From Bacillota bacterium (GTDB lineage Bacteria; Bacillota; Clostridia; Oscillospirales; Ethanoligenentaceae): DNA of 8,683 bases. Under the pieces are notes generated by a model that saw only the letters and a list, made by a program, of their open reading frames with translations, had not been told where the DNA came from and searched no databases. The stretch's first letter is position 1. The number at the start of each line of letters is the position of its first letter. Shown in pieces: positions 1 to 6,400 of the stretch. The stretch spans positions 1 through 8,683 of the forward strand of contig JAEWAU010000062.1 in NCBI GenBank assembly GCA_023391535.1, given 5' to 3'. The position numbers were made by a program, and so were the translations under genes.

Positions 1-1734
1 GTGCAGGGGGCGGCGTTTGCCGCCGCGCTGCCGCTCGGCGCGCCGGCTCTGCCGCGCTTTCTGTGGCGGGCGGCGTTCGGAACCGCGGCCGTGGCGGCCG
101 CCTGCCGGCTGGTCCGCGCGCCGGAGGCGGGGGAACGCCCTTGTTACGCGGCGCTCGAGAGCATCTATCAAATGTTTGAGGAAAACGTCGTTCCGCTGCT
201 GCTGGTAAACCCCGAAAACGACCGCATCGAACGGGCCAACCGCGCGGCGCAGGCGTTTTACGGCCGCGGGAAGGAAGAAATCACGGGCCGGGGGTTCCAC
301 GAATTCAGCCGGCAGGAAGGCCATGAACTGGAGGAAGCCTGCCGCCTGGTTCACGCGGGGAAAATCTCCGCTCTCCGCACAACCGCCGTGGACGTAAACG
401 GAACGCTCACGGAAGTCGAGATCGACACCGGCCTCCTCCGCGTGGAAGGCCGGGAGCTCGTTTACGCGGCCGTGCACGATATTTCCGGGCGCCTGCGGGA
501 GGAAGCCATGTTCCGCGAACAGGACCACACCCTCCGGCAGCTCATCAACAGCGCCCCGCTCACCATTTACATACAGTCCGAAGGCCGCATCGCCTATATC
601 AACCAGGCAGGGGTCCGGCTGTTCGGCGCGTCTTCGGCCGAAGAGCTGCAGGGCACCCCGGTGGTGGAACATGTGCTCCCCGAATACCGGGAATTCGTGG
701 AGGAACGCATCCGCAATAACAACAGGGATAAGGCGGAGGTTCCCCCCGCGGAGGAAATCTACCGGCGGCAGGACGGCACTTCTCTGTATGTGGAGGTGGA
801 GGCGCTGCCGACGTCTTATATGGAAAAGGACTCCGCCGTTGTGTTCGTGCGGGACCTGACGGCGCGCCGGGAGGCCGAGGGCAAGCGGCTGAAGGTGGAG
901 GCGCAGATCCGCCAGCAGCAGAAGCTGGAGGCCATCGGCACGCTGGCCGGGGGCGTCGCGCACGAGATCAACAATCCGCTCAACGGCATTATGAATTACG
1001 CCCAGCTCATCCTGGACGAGTGCGCCGCGCAGCGGCGGGAGCCGGAAGAGGAGAGCACGATCGTCGAGTACGGGAACGAGATCATACGGGAAACCCAGCG
1101 CATCTCGGAGATCGTCCGCAGCCTTTTGCAATTCTCGCGGCAGGAAAAGCAGTCCCACAGCTACGCCAGCCTGTACGACATCGTCAACCAGACGATGATG
1201 CTCATCAAAACGGTCGTGAAGCGCGACCAGATCCAGCTGGATATCCGGCTCGACGACAATCTTCCGCCCGTGAAGTGCCGCAGCCAGCAGATCCAGCAGG
1301 TGCTGATGAACCTGGTGACCAACGCGCGCGACGCGCTCAACGAGAAATACCCCGGCTACGACGAGAACAAGCGCATCGCGGTGCGGTGCAGCGCGTTTGA
1401 GTACGCGGAGCGCCGGTGGATCCGGCTGACGGTGGAGGACACCGGCCCGGGCATTGCGCCCGCCGTGCAGGAAAAGATGTTCGAACCGTTTTTCTCCACA
1501 AAGCCCAAGGAGCTGGGCACGGGTTTGGGGCTTGCGATCAGCCACGGCATCGTGAAGGACCACCACGGCAGAATCGAAGTGGAAACCCAGATGGGCCGGT
1601 ACACCCGGTTCATGGTCGTATTGCCGGTGGATAACGGGTGGGACCTGAACGAAAACAAAGAATCGGAAGCAGGCAGGCAGCCGGAAGAAAACAGAAAAGC
1701 GGAGGAGCCCGATGAGCAAGGTACTGATTGTTGA
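1..1734 (+). CDS. Double-PAS sensor histidine kinase (NtrB/AtoS type), 5' end uncertain
   Basis: Senses a signal through PAS domains, autophosphorylates on histidine and passes phosphate to the regulator encoded next. The visible 577 residues hold an Ala-rich hydrophobic start (about 1-40), PAS 1 (about 50-165), PAS 2 (about 175-290), a short charged helix, a HisKA dimerisation domain (about 305-385) and a HATPase_c domain (about 425-545). Visible motifs are the H-box AHEINNPL with the phospho-acceptor His321, the N-box NLVTNARDA with Asn441, the G1 box DTGPGI (480-485), the F-box MFEPFFSTK (493-501) and the G2 box GTGLGL (506-511). All catalytic boxes are intact. The charged, Glu-rich tail (about 545-577) lies partly over the next gene. 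The frame is open to base 1, where it begins with GTG, so the true start may lie upstream and the hydrophobic leader may be the end of a membrane region. The ligand cannot be told. The kinase assignment is firm; the start is not. Confidence 0.93.
   Translation: MQGAAFAAALPLGAPALPRFLWRAAFGTAAVAAACRLVRAPEAGERPCYAALESIYQMFEENVVPLLLVNPENDRIERANRAAQAFYGRGKEEITGRGFHEFSRQEGHELEEACRLVHAGKISALRTTAVDVNGTLTEVEIDTGLLRVEGRELVYAAVHDISGRLREEAMFREQDHTLRQLINSAPLTIYIQSEGRIAYINQAGVRLFGASSAEELQGTPVVEHVLPEYREFVEERIRNNNRDKAEVPPAEEIYRRQDGTSLYVEVEALPTSYMEKDSAVVFVRDLTARREAEGKRLKVEAQIRQQQKLEAIGTLAGGVAHEINNPLNGIMNYAQLILDECAAQRREPEEESTIVEYGNEIIRETQRISEIVRSLLQFSRQEKQSHSYASLYDIVNQTMMLIKTVVKRDQIQLDIRLDDNLPPVKCRSQQIQQVLMNLVTNARDALNEKYPGYDENKRIAVRCSAFEYAERRWIRLTVEDTGPGIAPAVQEKMFEPFFSTKPKELGTGLGLAISHGIVKDHHGRIEVETQMGRYTRFMVVLPVDNGWDLNENKESEAGRQPEENRKAEEPDEQGTDC
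1701..1706 (+). promoter_or_regulatory. Ribosome binding site of the HD-GYP regulator
   Basis: GGAGGA lies 5 bases before the ATG at 1712, inside the 3' end of the kinase gene. It fixes the regulator start and indicates translational coupling of the two genes, which overlap by 23 bases. Confidence 0.8.
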
Positions 1735-2767
1735 CGACGAGGCCAGCATCCGCAGCACGCTCTGCGCGTTTTTAAAAAACGCCGGGCACGAAGCGGACGC
1801 CGCGGCCGACGCCTTTACGGCCTGCCGGATGTGCGAGCAGAAGGAATACGATATCGTCGTCACCGATATCATCATGCCGCGCATGACGGGCATGGACCTT
1901 CTGGAGCGCGTGCGCAATCTTTCCGCCGCCACGCAGATCATCGTGATGACGGGCGAACCCACGGTGGACACGACTATTACGGCTGTGCAGCAGGGGGCGA
2001 GCGATTATCTCGTCAAGCCGGTGAGCAAGTTCGACCTGATCAAGGCCGTGAACCACGCCGGGCAGGTGAAGCGGCTTTACGACGAAAAAAAGGAGCTGGA
2101 GCGCCAGAAGCAGGCGTATCAGTCGGAGCTCGAACGCGTGGTGGAAACGAAAACGCGGGCGCTTTCGAGCGCGATGCAGGGCATCATTTCGCTGCTCGCC
2201 ACCGTGGTGGAAACGCGCGACCCCTACACGGCGGGCCATCAGCGCCGCGTGGGCAACCTTTCGGCGGCCGTCGCGTGCCGGATGGGGATGCCGCACCGCA
2301 CGGTGGAAACCATCCGCATCTGCGGCTATATCCACGATATCGGCAAGATTTCGGTGCCTATCGAGATTCTGTGCAAGCCCGGGCAGCTTTCCGATTTGGA
2401 GATGCAGCTCATCCGCGAGCATTCGCAAAAAGGGCAGGAGCTGCTCGCACATGTGAACCTGCCGCCCATTTTCAGCGAGGTGATCTACCAGCACCACGAG
2501 CGTTGCGACGGCAGCGGCTATCCGCGCGGCCTGCGCGGCGGCGCAATTTTGCCGGAGGCGCAGGTGATTATGGTTGCGGACGTGGTGGAGGCCATGATGT
2601 CGCACCGGCCGTACCGCGCGCCGCTGGGGCTGGACAGGGCGCTGGAGGAAATCTGCGAAGGCGCGGGCACGCGCTTTGCAGCAGGCGTTGTAAACGCCTG
2701 CTGCGGGCTGTTCCGTGAGGACCATTATTTGCTCGAGGATACCGAGCATATCGAATATCCGTTCTGA
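1712..2767 (+). CDS. Response regulator with HD-GYP domain (predicted cyclic-di-GMP phosphodiesterase)
   Basis: A 351-residue cytoplasmic protein. The receiver domain (1-120) shows the acidic pair Asp8/Asp9, phospho-acceptor Asp52 in VVTDIIMP, Thr80 and Lys102 in the YLVKPV motif. A charged coiled-coil linker (about 117-150) joins it to an HD-GYP domain (about 155-340). The metal and catalytic signature is complete: His176, His208-Asp209 in HDIGK, Lys212, His237, His261/His262 in HHERCDGSGYP, and Asp290. HD-GYP proteins of the RpfG class break down cyclic-di-GMP, so phosphorylation by the upstream kinase probably adjusts this second messenger; that role is inferred from intact residues. No DNA-binding domain is present. 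The start is fixed by the GGAGGA at 1701. A perfect 12-bp inverted repeat sits in the last 90 bases of the gene. No convincing terminator follows before the nrdG promoter. Confidence 0.95.
   Translation: MSKVLIVDDEASIRSTLCAFLKNAGHEADAAADAFTACRMCEQKEYDIVVTDIIMPRMTGMDLLERVRNLSAATQIIVMTGEPTVDTTITAVQQGASDYLVKPVSKFDLIKAVNHAGQVKRLYDEKKELERQKQAYQSELERVVETKTRALSSAMQGIISLLATVVETRDPYTAGHQRRVGNLSAAVACRMGMPHRTVETIRICGYIHDIGKISVPIEILCKPGQLSDLEMQLIREHSQKGQELLAHVNLPPIFSEVIYQHHERCDGSGYPRGLRGGAILPEAQVIMVADVVEAMMSHRPYRAPLGLDRALEEICEGAGTRFAAGVVNACCGLFREDHYLLEDTEHIEYPF
2678..2704. repeat. Perfect 12-bp inverted repeat near the 3' end of the HD-GYP gene
   Basis: GCAGCAGGCGTT (2678-2689) and its exact reverse complement (2693-2704) flank a 3-base loop. 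In RNA this is a very stable hairpin, extendable by U-G pairs on the outside. No T-run follows, so it is not a standard intrinsic terminator. It lies within codons for the tail of the HD-GYP domain. Confidence 0.75.
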
Positions 2768-2815
2768 TGTGCGTCTCCCGCCCCCAAAAAACGCGGAGGA
2801 AAAAAGAAAAACGGT

Positions 2816-2863
2816 ATTGCATATCTTGTGCCTCCGCAGTATAATGGGTCCAACATCTTGTAT
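2816..2863 (+). promoter_or_regulatory. Possible tandem NrdR-box pair over the nrdG promoter
   Basis: ATCTTGT occurs at 2823-2829 and again at 2855-2861, exactly 32 bases apart. In 16-base windows at 2816-2831 and 2848-2863 the two copies each match about 10-11 positions of the NrdR consensus acaCwAtATaTwGtgt as I recall it. NrdR boxes usually come in pairs about three helical turns apart across promoters of ribonucleotide reductase genes. One copy overlaps the -35 and spacer; the other covers the expected start point. The outer halves of both boxes are poor, so this is a candidate only. Confidence 0.4.
2817..2845 (+). promoter_or_regulatory. Sigma-A-type promoter for nrdG-nrdD
   Basis: The -10 element TATAAT (2840-2845) is perfect. 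It stands 17 bases from a -35-like TTGCAT (2817-2822), which shares the TTG core of the consensus. The expected transcript start near 2852 gives nrdG a leader of about 130 bases and rules out in-frame nrdG starts upstream of it, such as the GTG at 2828. Confidence 0.7.
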
Positions 2864-2913
2864 GTCACGGCAAAAATGCCGCGGCTTTTCTATGCAATGT
2901 GTTATGCGAAGAA

Positions 2914-2956
2914 GCGCGGCGGGGGGCGTCCCCACGGCCCGGCAGGCCGCCCGCGC
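2914..2956 (+). other. GC-rich structured leader upstream of nrdG
   Basis: An outer helix pairs GCGCGG (2914-2919) with CCGCGC (2951-2956). Inside it are two small hairpins: GGGG-cgt-CCCC (2923-2933) and CGGCC-cggca-GGCCG (2935-2949). Together they could form a three-way junction ending 24 bases before the nrdG start, next to its weak ribosome binding site. It matches no riboswitch class I recognise, and GC-rich DNA makes such pairings easier by chance. Confidence 0.35.
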
Positions 2957-2980
2957 CGGGCGGAAGGCGGGTTTATTCCA

Positions 2981-3673
2981 ATGGTCATCTGCGGGCTGCA
3001 GAAGCTTACGCTGCTGGATTTTCCGGGCAGGGTCGCCTGCACCGTGTTCACGGGCGGGTGCAATCTGCGCTGCCCGTTCTGCCACAACGCGTCGCTGGTG
3101 CTTGACGCGCCGGGCGCCGGGCAGGTGGAAGAGGCGGACTTTTTCGTGTTTTTGCAAAAGCGGCGCGGCGTGCTGGACGGCGTGTGCGTTTCCGGCGGGG
3201 AGCCGCTGCTGCACCCGGAGCTTCCGGATTTTTTGCGGCGGATCAAAGCGCTGGGCTTTGCCGTTAAGCTCGATACCAACGGCTGTTTCCCGGCCCGGCT
3301 CAAAGAGCTTGTGAAAAGCGGGCTGCTCGATTACGTGGCGATGGATATTAAGAGCGCGCCGGAGCGGTATGCACAGGCGGCGGGCGTTCCGGAGCCGGAT
3401 CTTGCCGCCGTGCGGGAGAGCGTGGATTTTCTGCTTTCCGGCTTTGTGGAATACGAGTTTCGCACCACTGTGGTGCGCGGCCTGCACGACGCGGAAGCCA
3501 TCCGGGGCGCCGCAGAGTTCATCCGCGGGGCGAAGCGTTATTTCCTGCAGCAGTTTGTGGATTCCGGCGGCCTGATCGGGGAGGGCTTTTCGGCCTTTCC
3601 GGCCTCCGAAATGGAGCGGTTCCGGCAGATTGCCGCTTCCTGTGTGCAAACCGCCGCGCTGCGCGGCGTGTAA
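2981..3673 (+). CDS. nrdG: Anaerobic ribonucleoside-triphosphate reductase activating protein (radical SAM)
   Basis: A 230-residue radical-SAM enzyme that reductively cleaves S-adenosylmethionine on a [4Fe-4S] cluster to generate the glycyl radical on NrdD. The cluster motif CxxxCxxC is visible as CNLRCPFCHN with Cys27, Cys31 and Cys34. The opening GLQKLTLLDFPG and the SGGEP motif (71-75), the DTNG segment (98-101) and DYVAMDIKS (117-125) match the NrdG2-type activases, which are longer than E. coli NrdG. I chose the ATG at 2981 because homology begins there and the promoter at 2817-2845 excludes the longer frame. The only ribosome binding sequence, GGAAGGCGG (2962-2970), is weak and 10 bases away. 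The gene precedes nrdD on the same strand by 148 bases and probably shares its transcript. The reverse order, nrdD then nrdG, is common elsewhere. The assignment is confident because of the partner gene next door. Confidence 0.93.
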   Translation: MVICGLQKLTLLDFPGRVACTVFTGGCNLRCPFCHNASLVLDAPGAGQVEEADFFVFLQKRRGVLDGVCVSGGEPLLHPELPDFLRRIKALGFAVKLDTNGCFPARLKELVKSGLLDYVAMDIKSAPERYAQAAGVPEPDLAAVRESVDFLLSGFVEYEFRTTVVRGLHDAEAIRGAAEFIRGAKRYFLQQFVDSGGLIGEGFSAFPASEMERFRQIAASCVQTAALRGV

Positions 3674-3683
3674 TATGGAGCTT

Positions 3684-3720
3684 GGTTAAGAGCAGATCGG
3701 ACTGCGCTGCGAACCTTTTT
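3684..3720 (+). terminator. Weak hairpin with T-run between nrdG and nrdD (possible attenuator)
   Basis: GGTT (3684-3687) can pair with AACC (3712-3715), and inside it GCAG (3692-3695) with CTGC (3707-3710). TTTTT (3716-3720) follows at once. The stem is short and interrupted, so at most it would lower transcription into nrdD. Confidence is low. Confidence 0.25.
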
Positions 3721-3804
3721 CCGAAGAGGCCTGAAACGTATGTTACCGTACGCTTCTCGGAATTTACAGGATATACTTCCAGACAAGGAAAAAAGGGAAA
3801 AGAA

Positions 3805-3812
3805 GAAAGGAA
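3805..3812 (+). promoter_or_regulatory. Ribosome binding site of nrdD
   Basis: GAAAGGAA lies in a purine-rich run (about 3781-3812), 9 bases before the ATG at 3822. It supports that start, which also matches the usual beginning of the ATP-cone. Confidence 0.7.
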
Positions 3813-3821
3813 CCTGTCAAC

Positions 3822-6191
3822 ATGTACCAGGTAGTGAAACGGGACGGCGCCGTCGTCGACTTCAACATCTCCAAGATCGCCGCGGCTGTGGCCAAGGCGT
3901 TCGAAGCCCTGAACAAGCAGTATAACGCCGATATCATCGACCTTCTGGCGCTCAAGGTGACTTCGGATTACGAGCCGAAGATCAAAGACGGGCGCATCGG
4001 CGTGGAAGCGATTCAGGACAGCGTGGAGCAGGTGCTCATCCAGGCGGGGTATGCGGACGTGGCCAAGTGCTATATTCTCTACCGTAAGCAGCGTGAAAAA
4101 ATCCGCAATATGAAATCTACGATTCTGGATTATAAGCAGATCGTCGACAACTACGTCAAGCTCACCGACTGGCGCGTCAAGGAGAACTCCACCGTCACCT
4201 ATTCCGTCGGCGGTCTCATCCTCAGCAATTCGGGCGCCATCACCGCCAACTACTGGCTTTCCGAAATTTACGACGACGAAATCGCGAGCGCCCACCGGGA
4301 CGCGGACATCCATCTGCACGATCTTTCGATGCTCACGGGCTACTGCGCGGGCTGGAGCCTCAAGCAGCTCATTCAGGAGGGCCTCGGCGGCGTGCCGGGC
4401 AAGATCACCTCGTCCCCCGCAAAGCACCTGGTTTCGCTGTGCAACCAGATGGTGAACTTTCTGGGCATCATGCAGAACGAGTGGGCGGGCGCGCAGGCGT
4501 TCTCCTCGTTCGATACCTATCTCGCCCCGTTCGTGAAGGCCGACAACCTTTCGTACTACGAGGTCAAGAACTGCATCCAGTCGTTCATCTACGGCGTGAA
4601 CACGCCGAGCCGCTGGGGCACGCAGGCGCCGTTCTCCAACATCACGCTCGATTGGACGGTTCCGGACGATCTCGCGGAACTGCCCGCTCTCGTGGGCGGC
4701 AAGGAGATGGATTTCAAGTATAAAGACTGCAAGGCCGAGATGGACATGGTGAACAAGGCGTTCATCGAAACGATGATCGAAGGGGACGCCAACGGGCGCG
4801 GCTTTCAGTACCCCATCCCCACCTATTCCATCACGCGTGATTTCGACTGGTCCGAAACCGAGAACAACCGCCTGCTGTTCGAAATGACCTCCAAATACGG
4901 CACGCCCTACTTCTCGAACTACATCAACTCCGATATGCAGCCCAGCGACGTGCGCAGCATGTGCTGCCGCCTGCGGCTCGACCTGCGCGAGCTGCGCAAA
5001 AAATCCGGCGGCTTCTTCGGAAGCGGCGAAAGCACCGGCTCCGTGGGCGTCGTCACGATCAACATGCCGCGCATCGCGTATCTTTCGGAAAACGAAACGG
5101 AATTTTACGCGCGGCTCGACCACATGATGGATATCGCCGCCCGCTCGCTCAAGATCAAGCGCGAGATCATCACGCGGCTGCTGAACGAGGGGCTGTACCC
5201 TTACACCAGACGCTATCTCGGCACGTTCGACAACCACTTTTCCACCATCGGCCTTCTGGGCATGAACGAGGCTTGCCTCAACGCGAACTGGATTCACGAG
5301 GACCTCACGCACGGGCGGGCGCAGGCATTCACGAAAGACGTGCTGGGCCACATGCGCGGCCGCCTTTCAGATTATCAGGAACAGTACGGCGACCTTTATA
5401 ACCTCGAGGCTACGCCGGCAGAATCCACATCCTACCGCCTCGCCAAGCACGATGTGGAGAAATACCCCGATATCATCACGGCCTCCGAGCACGGAAAAAC
5501 GCCGTATTACACAAACTCCTCCCATTTGCCCGTGGGGTACACCGAGGATATTTTCGCGGCGCTGGATATTCAGGACGAGCTCCAGACGCTCTACACTTCC
5601 GGCACCGTGTTCCACGCCTTTTTGGGCGAGAAGCTGCCGGATTGGAAGGCGGCGGCCTCGCTTGTGCGCAAGATCGCGGAAAACTACAAGCTGCCGTACT
5701 ACACGCTTTCGCCTACGTATTCCATCTGCAAAAACCACGGGTACCTGGCGGGCGAGCAGTTCACCTGCCCCGAATGCGGGGGCCCCGCTGAGGTTTACAG
5801 CCGCATCACGGGCTATTACCGCCCGGTGCAGAACTGGAACGACGGCAAGGCGGAGGAATACCGCGAGCGCAAGCTTTACGATCCGCTGCATTCCACGCTC
5901 AAGCATCCGAAGCGCGCACAGGCCGCGCCGGAGCAGGCCGCGGCCGCTTCGGAAGAGGGCGTTTACCTCTTTACCACCAAGGCCTGCCCGAACTGCCGCG
6001 CCGCCAGATCTTTCCTCGACGGCGCCGGCGTAGGCTACCGCACAGTGGACGCGGATGAAAACGCAGAGCTGGTGCGCTCCTTCGGCGTGATGCAGGCGCC
6101 CACGCTCATTGTGGCGCGCGGCGGCGAGGTATCCCGCTACGCCAACGCCTCCAACATCAAGAAGTATGCCGAGGATTTCTGCCGCGCGTGA
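3822..6191 (+). CDS. nrdD: Anaerobic (class III) ribonucleoside-triphosphate reductase with fused C-terminal glutaredoxin-like domain
   Basis: Reduces ribonucleoside triphosphates to deoxynucleotides without oxygen. The 789 residues comprise an ATP-cone allosteric domain (about 1-95, opening YQVVKRDG), the ten-stranded catalytic barrel (about 100-690) and an extra redox domain (about 712-789). Visible landmarks are Cys175 in GYCAGW, Cys381/Cys382 in SMCCRL (one probably carries the thiyl radical), a zinc site with Cys636, His639, Cys649 and Cys652, and the glycyl radical Gly664 in RITGYYRPVQNW. After an Ala/Glu-rich linker (about 695-711) comes VYLFTTKACPNC, with the redox pair Cys722/Cys725, and a cis-Pro motif APT (759-761), as in glutaredoxin/NrdH folds. 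Standard NrdD ends soon after the radical loop, so about 80 residues are added. Some class III enzymes are known to use redoxins instead of formate as reductant; the fusion suggests this one does, by inference. NrdG is encoded upstream and a strong terminator follows. Confidence 0.96.
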   Translation: MYQVVKRDGAVVDFNISKIAAAVAKAFEALNKQYNADIIDLLALKVTSDYEPKIKDGRIGVEAIQDSVEQVLIQAGYADVAKCYILYRKQREKIRNMKSTILDYKQIVDNYVKLTDWRVKENSTVTYSVGGLILSNSGAITANYWLSEIYDDEIASAHRDADIHLHDLSMLTGYCAGWSLKQLIQEGLGGVPGKITSSPAKHLVSLCNQMVNFLGIMQNEWAGAQAFSSFDTYLAPFVKADNLSYYEVKNCIQSFIYGVNTPSRWGTQAPFSNITLDWTVPDDLAELPALVGGKEMDFKYKDCKAEMDMVNKAFIETMIEGDANGRGFQYPIPTYSITRDFDWSETENNRLLFEMTSKYGTPYFSNYINSDMQPSDVRSMCCRLRLDLRELRKKSGGFFGSGESTGSVGVVTINMPRIAYLSENETEFYARLDHMMDIAARSLKIKREIITRLLNEGLYPYTRRYLGTFDNHFSTIGLLGMNEACLNANWIHEDLTHGRAQAFTKDVLGHMRGRLSDYQEQYGDLYNLEATPAESTSYRLAKHDVEKYPDIITASEHGKTPYYTNSSHLPVGYTEDIFAALDIQDELQTLYTSGTVFHAFLGEKLPDWKAAASLVRKIAENYKLPYYTLSPTYSICKNHGYLAGEQFTCPECGGPAEVYSRITGYYRPVQNWNDGKAEEYRERKLYDPLHSTLKHPKRAQAAPEQAAAASEEGVYLFTTKACPNCRAARSFLDGAGVGYRTVDADENAELVRSFGVMQAPTLIVARGGEVSRYANASNIKKYAEDFCRA

Positions 6192-6219
6192 GCGGCGGCC
6201 CTGCGCAGGATGTGCTGAA

Positions 6220-6266
6220 AAAATCCGCCTCAAAGCCTTTTTCCGGTGGGCTTTGGGGCGGATTTT
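6220..6266 (+). terminator. Rho-independent terminator after nrdD
   Basis: The left arm AAAATCCGCC (6220-6229) plus CAAAGCC (6231-6237) pairs with GGCTTTG (6249-6255) plus GGCGGATTTT (6257-6266). One T-G pair joins the two parts and the loop is 11 bases, giving an 18-pair stem. The T-run is the end of the stem itself. It begins 28 bases after the nrdD stop and separates nrdD from the csoR promoter. Confidence 0.85.
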
Positions 6267-6286
6267 GCATGCCGGGCACACTGCTC

Positions 6287-6315
6287 TTGGCTTTTTTCGC
6301 GCCGAATGGTATAAT
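6287..6315 (+). promoter_or_regulatory. csoR promoter
   Basis: A perfect -10 TATAAT (6310-6315) stands 17 bases from TTGGCT (6287-6292), which carries the TTG core of a -35 box. It lies just after the nrdD terminator and just before the CsoR-like operator, so csoR has its own transcript. Confidence 0.75.
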
Positions 6316-6327
6316 AGGCGCAGGAGA

Positions 6328-6349
6328 CCCCCTACCCCTCGGGTGGGGG
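6328..6349. promoter_or_regulatory. Probable CsoR operator (G/C-tract inverted repeat)
   Basis: CCCCC-T-ACCC (6328-6337) and GGGT-GGGGG (6341-6349) form an inverted repeat around CTC, with one unpaired T. Runs of C and G with inner TACCC/GGGT steps are typical of operators bound by CsoR/RcnR-family repressors. The repeat starts 12 bases after the -10 box, across the expected early transcribed region, which fits autorepression relieved by Cu(I). Confidence 0.65.
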
Positions 6350-6363
6350 CCTGACTTTTTGGA

Positions 6364-6380
6364 GCGGGCGGCCCGCCCGC
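6364..6380. repeat. GC-only palindrome in the csoR leader
   Basis: GCGGGCGG (6364-6371) is followed, after one C, by its exact reverse complement (6373-6380). In RNA it folds as a 6-bp GC stem with a 5-base loop, ending 6 bases before the GGGAG ribosome binding site at 6387-6391. It could be a second protein site or could affect translation of csoR; its function is unknown. Confidence 0.5.
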
Positions 6381-6400
6381 TTCGCCGGGAGAACAGGAAA

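Noticed and set aside
85..101. 7-bp GC palindrome (GCGGCCG / CGGCCGC) in the kinase leader
   Set aside because: It is made only of G and C in a very GC-rich Ala/Arg-coding stretch, where such repeats are expected.
2828..2980. N-terminal extension of nrdG from a GTG at 2828
   Set aside because: The promoter -10 box (2840-2845) lies inside it, the added residues are low-complexity, and family similarity starts at the ATG at 2981.
1772..3649. Long open frame of 625 codons on the minus strand
   Set aside because: It lies opposite the HD-GYP and nrdG genes, which have complete motifs. Its Arg/His/Ala-rich translation resembles no protein family and is a by-product of GC-rich codon use.
3684..3710. 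tRNA D-arm-like stretch (TTGGTTAAGAGCAG) after nrdG
   Set aside because: The flanking bases do not form a D-stem, and no acceptor stem, proper anticodon arm or T-arm follows, so the likeness is probably chance.
3772..3777. TATACT as a -10 box for a separate nrdD promoter
   Set aside because: No acceptable -35 sequence occurs at 16-18 bases upstream, so it is not supported from sequence alone.
3519..5351. Long open frame of 610 codons on the minus strand opposite nrdD
   Set aside because: It is antisense to a gene with unmistakable NrdD motifs, has a low-complexity translation and no ribosome binding site, so it is a shadow.
6188..6400. N-terminal extension of csoR from 6188
   Set aside because: It would cover the nrdD terminator, the csoR promoter and the operator, and CsoR proteins start near the ATG at 6401.
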